From contig NZ_JBDZDT010000002.1 in NCBI RefSeq assembly GCF_040049275.1, positions 62,001 to 126,000 of the forward strand: 64,000 bases of DNA. Reading direction: 5' to 3'. The notes under the pieces are model-generated. The model did no database searches. It saw nothing but the letters and a program-made list of their open reading frames with translations, and was not told the DNA's origin. Both the position numbers and the translations under genes were made by a program. Below, piece by piece: positions 45,913 to 54,201 of this stretch. Within the stretch, counting starts at the first letter, position 1. The number at the start of each line of letters is the position of its first letter. This DNA is from Aquabacter sp040049275 (GTDB lineage: Bacteria > Pseudomonadota > Alphaproteobacteria > Rhizobiales > Xanthobacteraceae).

Positions 45913-46932
45913 TCAGTCTCCGTCCGGTATGAGGGGTCTCGGCGCGGCCGCGCGGCCGAGGCGGTCGGCGATGGCCTCGCCCAATCCCTCGCGCGGCAGC
46001 GGCACCACGGCGATGGCCGTGGCTCCAAGGTCGTCCAGCCGCCGCAGCGCGCCGTAAAGGTTTGCCGCCGCCTCCAAGAGGTCGCCGGAGGGGCTGAGGT
46101 CCAGCACGGTGCCGGCCGCCTCCGCGCCCGGCGGCAGAACGCCTCCGAACGTCAGGAGCGCCTCGCCGGGCGCCACCGCACCGGCATCGAGCCGCACTTT
46201 GGCCCGCGGTGCATAATGGGAGGCGAGCCGCCCCGGCGCGTTCGGCCGTTCGGCATCGCCCGCCGCCGCGTCCGGCAGCGCATGGCCGAGCACCCGCTCG
46301 ATATCGGCGCGCGCAATGCCGCCGGGCCGCAGCAATGTGGGGCGCTCGCCTGAGCAGTCGACGATGGTGGATTCCACGCCCACGGGCGAGGGGCCGGCAT
46401 CGAGGATCACGTCGATGCGCCCGTCGAGGTCCGCAGCCACATGGGCGGCGTCGGTGGGCGAGACATGGCCCGAGCGGTTGGCGCTCGGCCCCACCACCGG
46501 CCGGCCGGCCTCCTTAAGGAAAGCGAGGGCAACGGGGTGCGAGGGCACCCGCAGCGCGACGGTGTCGAGACCGGCGCGCGCGAGGTCGCACACCGCTTCC
46601 ATGTCGCGGCAGGGGAGGACGAGCGTGAGCGGCCCCGGCCAGAAGGCGGCGGCCAACTGTGTGGCGGCGTCCGACAGGTCGCCCAGCGCCGCCGCCGCCG
46701 CCATGTCCGGCACGTGGGAGATGAGGGGGTTGAAGGCGGGACGGCCCTTTGCCGCATAGACCCCCGCCACCGCGCGCGCATCGCCCGCATCGGCGCCGAG
46801 GCCGTAGACCGTCTCCGTGGGGAAGGCGACGAGCCCGCCCGCGCGCAGCACCTGCGCCGCCTCGCGCGCCGCCGCGCCGTCACGCGCGGAGAGCGTGCGG
46901 GTCGCGTGGGGAAGGGGGCGGCTGTCGGTCAT
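45913..46932 (-). CDS. L-threonylcarbamoyladenylate synthase, Sua5 type
   Basis: A 339-residue Sua5/YwlC enzyme that makes threonylcarbamoyl-AMP for t6A37 of tRNAs. The catalytic YrdC domain (about 20-205) has FPTETVYGLGADA and VVGPSANRSGHVSPTDAAHV; a C-terminal Sua5 domain follows (about 215-339, opening APGRLASHYAPRAKV). The start at 46932 is the first ATG before the YrdC domain; the open frame extends upstream without family similarity. It is divergent from the acyl-CoA dehydrogenase. Confidence 0.93.
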   Translation of the reverse strand: MTDSRPLPHATRTLSARDGAAAREAAQVLRAGGLVAFPTETVYGLGADAGDARAVAGVYAAKGRPAFNPLISHVPDMAAAAALGDLSDAATQLAAAFWPGPLTLVLPCRDMEAVCDLARAGLDTVALRVPSHPVALAFLKEAGRPVVGPSANRSGHVSPTDAAHVAADLDGRIDVILDAGPSPVGVESTIVDCSGERPTLLRPGGIARADIERVLGHALPDAAAGDAERPNAPGRLASHYAPRAKVRLDAGAVAPGEALLTFGGVLPPGAEAAGTVLDLSPSGDLLEAAANLYGALRRLDDLGATAIAVVPLPREGLGEAIADRLGRAAAPRPLIPDGD

Positions 46933-47071
46933 TCGGGCCTTCTCGGGCGGAGGGCTTGACGAAAGCGGTTCCCCGCCTCGAACTGGCGCATTCCGCCGGC
47001 GGCTTTCGCATAAGGCCCCGCGCGGCATCTGGTCAATGCGGCGCGTGAGCCGACAAAAGGGAGGCGGAGCC

Positions 47072-48868
47072 ATGTCTTATCGTGCGCCGGTGGAGGAGGT
47101 CTCCTTCTTCCTCAAGACCTGCACCGCGCTGCCGCGCCTGATGGAGGAGGGGCTGGTGGACCTTTCCTTCGATCTGGTGGACAGCGTGCTGGAGGAGGCG
47201 GGGAAGTTCGCCGCCACCGTGATCGCGCCCCTCGACAGGGTCGGCGACACCACCGGCAACCGGCTGAAGGACGGCGTCGTCACCACCGCGCCGGGCTGGC
47301 GCGAGGCCTATGCGGCCTGGACGGCGGCCGGCTGGAACGGTGTCTCAGCGGAAGAAGCCTTCGGCGGACAGCATTTGCCCAGCGTCGTCACCTCCGCCCT
47401 CAACGAATTCTGGAACAGCGCCTCGCCCGCCTTCGGCATCGGCCCGGTGCTGACCCTGGGCGCCATCGAGGCGCTGACCCAGCACGGCTCGAAGGCGCTC
47501 CAGGACACCTATCTCTCAAAGCTCGTGAGCGGCGCCTGGACCGGCACCATGAACCTCACCGAGCCGCAGGCGGGCTCGGACCTTGCGGCGCTGCGCACGC
47601 GGGCCGAGCGGCAGGGGGACGGCACCTACCGCCTGTTCGGCACCAAGATCTTCATTTCCTACGGCGAGCACGACATTGCCGAGAACATCGTCCATCTGGT
47701 GCTTGCGCGTCTGCCGGATGCACCCGCCGGCACCCGCGGCATCTCGCTGTTCGTGGTGCCGAAATTCCTGGTGAACGCCGACGGCACCCTCGGCGCGCGC
47801 AACGACGTGGTGGCCGTGGGGCTGGAGCATAAGCTCGGCCTTCATGGCTCGCCCACCTGCACCATGATGTTCGGCGAGAAGGGCGACGGGGCGGTGGGTT
47901 ATCTGGTGGGCGAGGAGAACAGGGGCCTCGCCTGCATGTTCACCATGATGAACAATGCCCGCCTCGCGGTGGGCATCCAGGGCGTGGCAGTGGCGGAGCG
48001 CGCCACCCAGCGCGCCATCGCCTTCGCCCGCGAGCGCCGGCAGGGGCGGGCGCCCGGGGCGAACGGGGCGGGGGAGATGAGCCCCATCATCGCCCACCCG
48101 GACGTGCGGCGCATGCTGCTCACCATGCGGGCGGAGACCGACGCCGCCCGCGCCTTGTGCCTGAAGACGGCGGATGCGCTGGACCGTGCGCGGCGCCTCA
48201 CGGACCCGGCCTTGCGGGATGCGGCGCTGGCCGAGGCGAGCCTGCTGACCCCGGTGGCCAAGGCTTTCGCCACGGATGCGGGCATCAAGGTGGCCTCGCT
48301 CGGCGTCCAGGTGCATGGGGGCATGGGCTATATCGAGGAGACGGGCGCCGCCCAGCACCTGCGCGATGCGCGCATCTTCGCCATCTATGAGGGGACGAAC
48401 GGCATCCAGGCCATCGACCTCGTCACACGGAAGCTGCCTTTGGGAGACGGGACCCTGGTGGACGGGCTGATCGCCGACTACCGCGCGGCGGCGGCCGAGG
48501 TCTCCGCTTTGAATGCGCTGGAGTTCGGCCTTGCGGGGGAGCGGTTGTCCGAGGCCGTGGACGCCCTCGGCCGGGCGACGCGCCAGATGCTGGACTGGTT
48601 GCCCGACGAGCCGGTGAAGGCATTGGCCGGCGCGACGCCTTATCTTGCTCTGTTCGCCCGTGCGGCGGGCGGCGCCTATCTCGCCCGCGTGGCCCTGGCG
48701 GCGCACGCCGCAATGGGCGCGGGCGCCGACGATCCGCGCCTTGCGGGGCGCATCGCCGTGGCGCGGTTCTTCGCGGAGAATTTGGCGGTGGACGCCGCGG
48801 GTCTCGAGCTTGCCGTCACAAAGGGCGGGGGAACGGTGATGGAAGGCGAGGTAGCGCTGCTGGGGTGA
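47072..48868 (+). CDS. Acyl-CoA dehydrogenase, DmdC-like
   Basis: A 598-residue flavin dehydrogenase with the extended C-terminal domain of the 3-methylmercaptopropionyl-CoA dehydrogenase (DmdC) group. It starts MSYRAPVEEVSFFLKT; substrate and FAD stretches include MNLTEPQAGSDLAALRT and KIFISYGEHD, and GVQVHGGMGYIEETGAAQHLRD carries the conserved turn near FAD. GGGAGGCGGAG precedes the start. DmdC homologues are common in bacteria that do not use DMSP, so acyl-CoA oxidation in general is the safe reading. It stands alone. Confidence 0.9.
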   Translation: MSYRAPVEEVSFFLKTCTALPRLMEEGLVDLSFDLVDSVLEEAGKFAATVIAPLDRVGDTTGNRLKDGVVTTAPGWREAYAAWTAAGWNGVSAEEAFGGQHLPSVVTSALNEFWNSASPAFGIGPVLTLGAIEALTQHGSKALQDTYLSKLVSGAWTGTMNLTEPQAGSDLAALRTRAERQGDGTYRLFGTKIFISYGEHDIAENIVHLVLARLPDAPAGTRGISLFVVPKFLVNADGTLGARNDVVAVGLEHKLGLHGSPTCTMMFGEKGDGAVGYLVGEENRGLACMFTMMNNARLAVGIQGVAVAERATQRAIAFARERRQGRAPGANGAGEMSPIIAHPDVRRMLLTMRAETDAARALCLKTADALDRARRLTDPALRDAALAEASLLTPVAKAFATDAGIKVASLGVQVHGGMGYIEETGAAQHLRDARIFAIYEGTNGIQAIDLVTRKLPLGDGTLVDGLIADYRAAAAEVSALNALEFGLAGERLSEAVDALGRATRQMLDWLPDEPVKALAGATPYLALFARAAGGAYLARVALAAHAAMGAGADDPRLAGRIAVARFFAENLAVDAAGLELAVTKGGGTVMEGEVALLG

Positions 48869-48891
48869 GTTTCCTCTCCTCTCACGGCAAT

Positions 48892-48924
48892 CGTCATCCC
48901 CGGACTTGATCCGGGGATCCCCTC
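48892..48924. repeat. Palindromic repeat, GGACTTGATCC family (copy 1)
   Basis: CGTCATCCCCGGACTTGATCCGGGGATC forms a strong hairpin. It is the second of the two related palindrome types in this window, found again at 42570-42604 and 54109. It lies 23 bp after the acyl-CoA dehydrogenase stop. Confidence 0.78.
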
Positions 48925-48950
48925 GTGCCCGTTCTCTCCACCAGCACCAC

Positions 48951-49044
48951 CGTCATGGCCGGGCTTGTCCCGGCCATCCACGCGGCTCCGCTGGGTGCAG
49001 CTTAGGGGATAGGCGTGGATGCCCGGGACAAGCCCGGGCATGAC
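48951..49044. repeat. Palindromic intergenic repeat, GGGCTTGTCCC family (full copy)
   Basis: It starts CGTCATGGCCGGGCTTGTCC, has a CACGCGGCTCCG...centre and ends GGGACAAGCCCGGGCATGAC; the plan is the same as at 9941-10048. It stands in the convergent gap between the acyl-CoA dehydrogenase and NAD-regulator genes, next to the other palindrome type. Confidence 0.87.
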
Positions 49045-49135
49045 TGCTGGTCTTGGGTAAAGCCGTCACCCCCCGCAACGTCGGTGGATACCACGTGGAC
49101 GCGCGGCCTTGCCTTAGCGGGTTAATAACGAGGGC

Positions 49136-50098
49136 CTATCTCCGCCCCGCCGAAGGCCGCACACCCGGCGCCGGGCGCTCGATGAGCACTTCGGGGCGGA
49201 AGCGGACGAGGCGGGCGGGGCGGCCGCCGGTGCCGGTAATGGTCTCCCCGGTCTCCTCCACAAGCCCCTGCGTCTCCACGAGGCGCCGGAAATTCTGCTT
49301 GTGCAGAAGCACCCCGGACAGTGCCTCCACCGCCCGCTGGAGCTGAAGCAGAGTAAAGGCGGGCGGCATCAGCTCGAACACCACGGGGCGGTATTTGATC
49401 TTGCCGCGCAGGCGGCCGATGGCGGTGGCGAGGATGCGGCGATGGTCGAACGCCATGGCGCGGCCGAGCGGCGGGCTTGGCGCGCGTGTGCCATCCTCGA
49501 CGCACGCCTCCTGCACGAGGCGGGCCTCGTAGAGCAGCTCGTAGCGCTCCAGCACCCGCTCGTCGTTCCAGGCCGAGCCCTCGCCGAAGGCGAGCCGATG
49601 GCGCTGGCGGCGGATTTCGGCCGATCTGGCGTCGGGCGCCGTCCTGGCCCAGGCGTCCAGCGCCTGCTCGATCAGATCGAGGATGGCCGGCCGCCCCTCC
49701 CGCCAGTCCTCCCAGGGGAAGCAGCCGTACCAGTCGAGCCAGGCCGCCTCGATCTCGCCCGCCGGCCGGGCCTCGCGCACCAGGGCCAGATAGGCCACCG
49801 ACAGCGCCCGCGCCCCGGCATCCTGCCGGTCGAGATCGCCGAAGGTGTAGAGCTGCTCCACATAATTGAGCTTCTGGTTGGTCTGCCGCTCCACCCAGGC
49901 GCGCAGCCCCGCCTCCAGCGTGCGGTGGTCCGGCTCCAGGGGGCCGGAGGGCAAAGCGGGCCGCTCGCCCCCGTGCAAAGCGAGCACGCGCGGCTCCTCC
50001 TTCGTCACGGCCACCACGGCCGCCGACAGGTCGATGCTCACGCCGGGCTGGGGCCAGGCGGCGCTGGAGGAGGAAGATCGCTGTGCGGGTGCGCCCAT
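49136..50098 (-). CDS. NUDIX-derived NAD-metabolism transcriptional regulator (NrtR-like, alphaproteobacterial type)
   Basis: A 320-residue protein: an N-terminal NUDIX-like domain (about 20-180) with a degenerate NUDIX box (no clear GX5EX7REUXEEXGU), and a C-terminal winged-helix domain (about 225-310; FELMPPAFTLLQLQRAVEAL...QNFRRLVETQGLVEE), the same layout as NrtR regulators that sense ADP-ribose and control NAD synthesis. It differs from the classic NrtR and fits the alphaproteobacterial NAD regulator. No NAD gene is next to it, so its targets are elsewhere. A long low-complexity N-terminal stretch may not be translated. Confidence 0.82.
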   Translation of the reverse strand: MGAPAQRSSSSSAAWPQPGVSIDLSAAVVAVTKEEPRVLALHGGERPALPSGPLEPDHRTLEAGLRAWVERQTNQKLNYVEQLYTFGDLDRQDAGARALSVAYLALVREARPAGEIEAAWLDWYGCFPWEDWREGRPAILDLIEQALDAWARTAPDARSAEIRRQRHRLAFGEGSAWNDERVLERYELLYEARLVQEACVEDGTRAPSPPLGRAMAFDHRRILATAIGRLRGKIKYRPVVFELMPPAFTLLQLQRAVEALSGVLLHKQNFRRLVETQGLVEETGETITGTGGRPARLVRFRPEVLIERPAPGVRPSAGRR

Positions 50099-50192
50099 CT
50101 GAACCGTTTTGATATCCGTGCGATCCTATGACTGGAAGCCGCATCCGCTTCAATGCGCCTGATGGAGGGGGCCGGTTGCGGAGCGTGGAAAA

Positions 50193-51236
50193 ATGTGGAG
50201 GCTCCGCCCTCCGGATCATGGGGTGCAGGCGGTGTTTGACGGCGGATTTCTCGCGCGGCTCGAAGGGCAGGTGAAGCGCGCCCTGCCGCGCTGGGGCGTT
50301 GCCCCGGACACCCGGCTTGAGCTTCTCTCCGTCTCGGAGAACGCCAATTTCCGCGCCACCGGCACGGGCACGTGCGATATGGTGTTCCGCGTGCACCGCC
50401 CCGGCTATCACAGTCGGGATGAGATCGCCTCGGAGCTTTCTTGGCTCGAAGCGCTGCGGGGCGAAGGCGTCGTCCCGGTCCCCCGCCCCATTGGCCTGCG
50501 CGATGGCGGCCTCATCGCCGATATCGACGATGGCGGCACGCCCCGCCACGTGGTGGCGTTCGAATTCCTGCCCGGCCGGGAGCCGGAGGCGGGCGACGAT
50601 CTGGTGGCGTGGTTCGGCCAGCTCGGCGCCATGACGGCGGGCCTGCACCAGCATGCCGGCGCATGGGCGCGGCCGGCGGGTTTCAGGCGGAAGGTGTGGA
50701 ATTTCCACACCAGCATCGGCCGCACGCCTTTATGGGGTGACTGGCGCGCCGGGCTCGGGCTCGATGTTGCGGGGCGCAAGGTGCTGGAGCGGACCGCCGC
50801 CGTTCTGGAAGAGGAATTGAACCGCATCGGCGAAGGGCCGGACGCCTTCGGCCTCATCCATGCGGACCTGCGCCTCGCCAACCTCCTGGTGGACGGGCCG
50901 CACCTGTCCCTCATCGACTTCGACGATTGCGGCTTCTCCTGGTTCCTCTACGATTTCGCCGCCGCCATCAGCTTCATCGAGCATGAGCCCTATGTGGGCG
51001 ACCTCCAGGAGGCTTGGATCGCCGGCTATCGCAGCCGCATGCCTTTGTCCGATGCGCGGGCAGCGCAACTGCCCGTCTTCATCATGCTGCGGCGCATCCT
51101 GCTCACGGCCTGGATCGCCTCCCATTCCGAGACGCCGACGGCGCAGGCCCTGGGCACGGCCTATACGGACGGCACCGTGGCGCTGGCGGAAGCCTTCCTG
51201 ACCCGCCAGACGCACCACGTTTCCCTGACGGCGTGA
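50193..51236 (+). CDS. APH-family phosphotransferase (SrkA/homoserine kinase-like)
   Basis: A 347-residue protein kinase-like phosphotransferase. The Brenner motif is LIHADLRLANLL (HxDxxxxN), and the metal-binding DFDDCGFSWFLYD follows. It resembles stress-response kinase A and homoserine kinase-type proteins. A downstream GTG in the leader is an alternative start. It converges on hupE with a 6-bp gap. Substrate is unknown. Confidence 0.85.
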   Translation: MWRLRPPDHGVQAVFDGGFLARLEGQVKRALPRWGVAPDTRLELLSVSENANFRATGTGTCDMVFRVHRPGYHSRDEIASELSWLEALRGEGVVPVPRPIGLRDGGLIADIDDGGTPRHVVAFEFLPGREPEAGDDLVAWFGQLGAMTAGLHQHAGAWARPAGFRRKVWNFHTSIGRTPLWGDWRAGLGLDVAGRKVLERTAAVLEEELNRIGEGPDAFGLIHADLRLANLLVDGPHLSLIDFDDCGFSWFLYDFAAAISFIEHEPYVGDLQEAWIAGYRSRMPLSDARAAQLPVFIMLRRILLTAWIASHSETPTAQALGTAYTDGTVALAEAFLTRQTHHVSLTA

Positions 51237-51242
51237 GGTGTG

Positions 51243-51842
51243 TCAGACCGCACCGGCCAGAAGCATGACACCCGCTGCAGCGACAGCGACACCGGCGCCG
51301 CGGACCCAGGCCTGCCCGTGCGTCTCACCAAAGCGGCCGATGAGCATGCCAAGGCCAAGCCCCGCAAGATGCAGTACGGTGGTGGCCAGCATGAAGCCGG
51401 CGCCATAGGCGAGCCCGCTCGCATCCTCCGGCATTTCCGCGCCATGGGCGTGGCCGTGGAAGATGGCGAACAGCCCCACCACCGCCATGGCCGCCGCCAG
51501 CGGCGCCTTGACGCCAAGGGCCACCACGGCGCCCAGCACCACCACCGACAAAGCGATGCCGATCTCTACGAACGGAAGCTCGACACCGGACATGCCCAGC
51601 GCGCCGCCGGCCGCCATGAGCGCCACGAAGGTCGCGGGCACCGCCCAGACGGCCCGGCCGCCGAGCTGCCAGGCGAAGATGCCCACCGTCACCATGGCCA
51701 GCACATGGTCGAGGCCGGTGATGGGATGGCCGAAGCCGTGCGCGAAGCCATGGGCATCGCCGACGCCCGTATGGGCGAATGCGAGCGAGGGGGCGAGGGC
51801 GAGAAGGCCAGCCAGAAGGCCGGCGCGGGCGGGACGGATCAT
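51243..51842 (-). CDS. HupE/UreJ-family nickel or cobalt transporter
   Basis: A 199-residue membrane protein with a signal-like N-terminus (LLAGLLALAPSLAFA) and six helices. The family motif HPITGLDHVLAMVTVG and a second His stretch FAIFHGHAHGAEM are typical metal-binding segments of HupE/UreJ. It likely takes up nickel or cobalt for hydrogenase or urease, but neither is nearby. The ATG at 51842 follows TTGGGGA; the open frame upstream is not family-like. Confidence 0.87.
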   Translation of the reverse strand: MIRPARAGLLAGLLALAPSLAFAHTGVGDAHGFAHGFGHPITGLDHVLAMVTVGIFAWQLGGRAVWAVPATFVALMAAGGALGMSGVELPFVEIGIALSVVVLGAVVALGVKAPLAAAMAVVGLFAIFHGHAHGAEMPEDASGLAYGAGFMLATTVLHLAGLGLGMLIGRFGETHGQAWVRGAGVAVAAAGVMLLAGAV

Positions 51843-51992
51843 CGGCGGAATCCCCAATATATCGGGGTATGCTAAGCTGCGGCCGCTGCACTGCGCAACG
51901 TGTTGTTCTGCGTTTGGGCCTTCCATTGGTTGGCACCGGCGCGCGGTATTGATATGCAGTGCCGCGATTTCTTCTTTGAAGCGAGAATCTTG

Positions 51993-52649
51993 ATGACCCG
52001 CGATCTCTGCGCCCCGCGCACCGGCCTTCTGGCGGGCCTGTTCATTGCGGCGGGTATTGTTTCAGCCGCGGCGCAGACAGCGGCACCGCCTGCTGCCGCC
52101 CCGGCGCAGCAGAGCCAGCCGAGGAAGCCCGCTGCACCGGCCCAGGCTCAGGCCCCAGCCCCAGCCGCGCAGAAGCCGGCTCCGGGCGCCCAGACCGACG
52201 GCGGCCCGAGCCGCACCAGTGCGACCTATGACGATTGGGTGGTGCGCTGCGAGCGCGGTGATGGCACGGGCGGCGTCAAGGTGTGCGAGGTGGCCCAGAC
52301 CCTTCAGATCGGCAACCAGCAGCAGAACCTCGTGGCACAGGTGGTGTTCGGCAAGCTGAAGAGCGACACCCCGCTGCGCCTCGTGCTCCAGCTTCCCGTG
52401 GGTGTGTGGCTGCCGGCGGGCGCCACGTTCACCGCCGGGGACAATGGCAAGGCGATCCCCGCCAGCTTCAAGTTCTGCATCCAGGCCTGCATCGCGGACA
52501 CCGACCTCAGCGCGCAGGATGCGGCCGCGCTGTCCACCGCTTCAGGCTCGGCGTCCCTGGTGTTCCAGGACCGCAACCAGGCGCAGATTACCCTGCCGAT
52601 TTCCTTGAAGGGCCTCGCCGCCGCACTCGCTGCCCGCGACAAGCTGTGA
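51993..52649 (+). CDS. IalB-family periplasmic protein with Ala/Pro/Gln-rich linker (second copy)
   Basis: A 218-residue secreted protein: signal peptide (about 1-27, ending AAAQT), a linker of about 55 residues rich in Ala, Pro and Gln, and an IalB domain (about 80-210) with YDDWVVRCE and two further Cys in KFCIQACIAD. The longer linker distinguishes it from the copy at 27257-27781. The start at 51993 gives a proper signal peptide; upstream in-frame codons do not. It precedes two hairpins. Confidence 0.85.
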   Translation: MTRDLCAPRTGLLAGLFIAAGIVSAAAQTAAPPAAAPAQQSQPRKPAAPAQAQAPAPAAQKPAPGAQTDGGPSRTSATYDDWVVRCERGDGTGGVKVCEVAQTLQIGNQQQNLVAQVVFGKLKSDTPLRLVLQLPVGVWLPAGATFTAGDNGKAIPASFKFCIQACIADTDLSAQDAAALSTASGSASLVFQDRNQAQITLPISLKGLAAALAARDKL

Positions 52650-52658
52650 GGGTCGGCT

Positions 52659-52677
52659 CCGCCGCCTGTGGCGGCGG
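52659..52677 (+). terminator. Perfect 8-bp hairpin after the second ialB
   Basis: CCGCCGCC-TGT-GGCGGCGG lies 9 bp after the ialB stop codon. It is not followed by a T-run, so it is a candidate rho-dependent or weak terminator. Confidence 0.5.
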
Positions 52678-52703
52678 GCATGGCCGGACGATGGGGGTGT
52701 TTG

Positions 52704-52731
52704 ATCTCTGATGCTGCGGCGCATCAGAGAT
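52704..52731. promoter_or_regulatory. Long perfect palindrome, 10-11 bp arms
   Basis: ATCTCTGATG-CTGCGGCG-CATCAGAGAT has perfect 10-bp arms (11 if the next pair is counted) around a short loop. It is the second hairpin after ialB and about 160 bp ahead of the GNAT gene, just before an AT-rich promoter-like stretch (TATAAAATATATTAG). It could be an operator for the GNAT gene or a terminator without T-run. Nothing like it was seen elsewhere in the window. Confidence 0.5.
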
Positions 52732-52889
52732 GCTCCTGGCGCATGGCAGAGTATAAAATATATTAGATTCAACGTGTTGATTCATCGATAGGGCCGTTGG
52801 TCGGCTTCCCTTTAGGTCAACCTCCTTGACCTTTGCTGCGCCGCACATAAGTTCCCCTCCGGGGGCTGGTCATGCTCAGGAGGCCGGAG

Positions 52890-53504
52890 ATGCAAGTCGA
52901 TGAAGAGGGCGCTGTCGCCCCGGTGATTCGTCGCCTTTGGCCTGCCGAGGCCCGCCTGTTCCGGGAACATCTGCTGCGCCTAGACCCCGAGAGCCGCCGC
53001 AGCCGCTTCGGTTCGGCGGTGGGGGAAGAGTTCATCGTCCATTATGCCGGCCGGGTCTTCCGCTCTGGCACCATCGTGCTTGGCGCGTTCATCGACGGCC
53101 AACTGGGGGCGGCGGCGGAGCTTTATCCCCTGTCCGAGATCCTGGCCCATGAGGCGGAGGCCGCCTTCAGCGTGGAGAGCGGGTTCCAGAACCATGGCCT
53201 CGGCACCCTTCTCATGGAGCGGGTGATCCTTGCCGCTCGCAATCGCGGCATCCGCACGCTGCAGATGAATTGCCTCGCTTATAACCGGCCCATGCAGCAG
53301 GTGGCGCGGAAGTTCGATGCGGACCTCGCCTTCGACAGCGATTCCGTGGTGGCGCAGGTGACGGCGCCCTTCCCCACCGCCCTTTCGCTGGCCGAGGAGG
53401 CGAACGCCGAGGCGCGTGGCGTGGCGGGCACCATCTTCCATGCGCAGCGGCGCGCCGCAGGCCGTGTCCTGGACCTTCTCCTGCCGCCGGCGCGGGCGGC
53501 GTAA
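52890..53504 (+). CDS. GNAT-family N-acetyltransferase
   Basis: A 204-residue acetyltransferase. The acetyl-CoA loop is VESGFQNHGLGTLLMERVI (Q/RxxGxG/A), and LNPRSRRSRFG-like LDPESRRSRFGSAVGEEF near the N-terminus is typical of a family that often sits next to stress genes. The ATG at 52890 is preferred to the one six codons earlier because AGGAGG lies six bases before it. Its C-terminus (about 45 residues) is longer than the fold needs. Confidence 0.86.
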   Translation: MQVDEEGAVAPVIRRLWPAEARLFREHLLRLDPESRRSRFGSAVGEEFIVHYAGRVFRSGTIVLGAFIDGQLGAAAELYPLSEILAHEAEAAFSVESGFQNHGLGTLLMERVILAARNRGIRTLQMNCLAYNRPMQQVARKFDADLAFDSDSVVAQVTAPFPTALSLAEEANAEARGVAGTIFHAQRRAAGRVLDLLLPPARAA

Positions 53505-53550
53505 AGCCAATCGACATCGGGAAATAAGCGGGTTCACCGCTTTTCCTACC

Positions 53551-53646
53551 ATCATGGCCGGGCTTGTCCCGGCCATCTACGGGGCTCCGCCGGGTGCGGA
53601 ATTAAAGGATAGCCGTGGATGCTCGGGACAAGCCTGGCCATGACGG
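53551..53646. repeat. Palindromic intergenic repeat, GGGCTTGTCCC family (degenerate copy)
   Basis: It starts ATCATGGCCGGGCTTGTCCC and ends GGGACAAGCCTGGCCATGACGG, with the usual central GGCTCCGCCGGGTGCGG; several base changes weaken the arms. It fills the convergent gap between the GNAT and SMR genes. Confidence 0.83.
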
Positions 53647-53712
53647 CGCTTGATGCCCATGGTCCCCAAGAGTGAATGTCGATTGGCCTTGGGCGGTCCC
53701 AGGGCCACGCTC

Positions 53713-54042
53713 TCAGTGCGAGACGGACTTCGAGACGAGGTTCACCACGAGGACCCCGGCAATGATGAGGCCGAGCCCGATGATGGCGGCAAGGTCCAGC
53801 TTCTGCCCGTAGAGCACCGCGCCGATGCCGGCCACCAGTACGATGCCGACGCCCGACCATATGGCATAGGCGATGCCCACCGGCATGGTGCGCAAGGTGA
53901 GCGAGAGGCAATAGAAGGCGATGGCATAGCCGACCACCACGATGATGGAGGGGCCGATGCGGGTGAAGCCCTCCGCCGCCTTCAGGGCCGAGGTGGCGAT
54001 GACTTCGGCGAGGATGGCGATGAAAAGCAGAAGGTAGGTCAT
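53713..54042 (-). CDS. SMR-family multidrug efflux protein
   Basis: A 109-residue, four-helix EmrE/SugE-type proton antiporter. The essential membrane Glu is in FIAILAEVIATSALKAAEGF (helix 1), and the family pattern WSGVGIVLVAGIGAVLYGQ follows. It likely exports cationic drugs or guanidinium. The start at 54042 gives the classic length. It is upstream of dnaE2 on the same strand, separated by a palindrome. Confidence 0.93.
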   Translation of the reverse strand: MTYLLLFIAILAEVIATSALKAAEGFTRIGPSIIVVVGYAIAFYCLSLTLRTMPVGIAYAIWSGVGIVLVAGIGAVLYGQKLDLAAIIGLGLIIAGVLVVNLVSKSVSH

Positions 54043-54108
54043 GGCGCCATGAAGCGGTAAGCCGCTCGGGCCGTCAACGGGATTCCCAGGCGTGGCCCGG
54101 AGCGTTGG

Positions 54109-54188
54109 CGTCATCCCCGGACTTGATCCGGGGATCTCCACGAGGCCGCACCGAAGAGGATGACCGGGTCAGGTCCGGCCATGGCGGT
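54109..54188. repeat. Palindromic repeat, GGACTTGATCC family with degenerate second half
   Basis: CGTCATCCCCGGACTTGATCCGGGGATC is an intact hairpin; about 40 bp later a degraded mate (GGTCAGGTCCGGCCATGGCGG) follows. It lies between the SMR and dnaE2 genes, which read in the same direction. Confidence 0.72.
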
Positions 54189-54201
54189 TCAGCGGGGGCG
54201 C

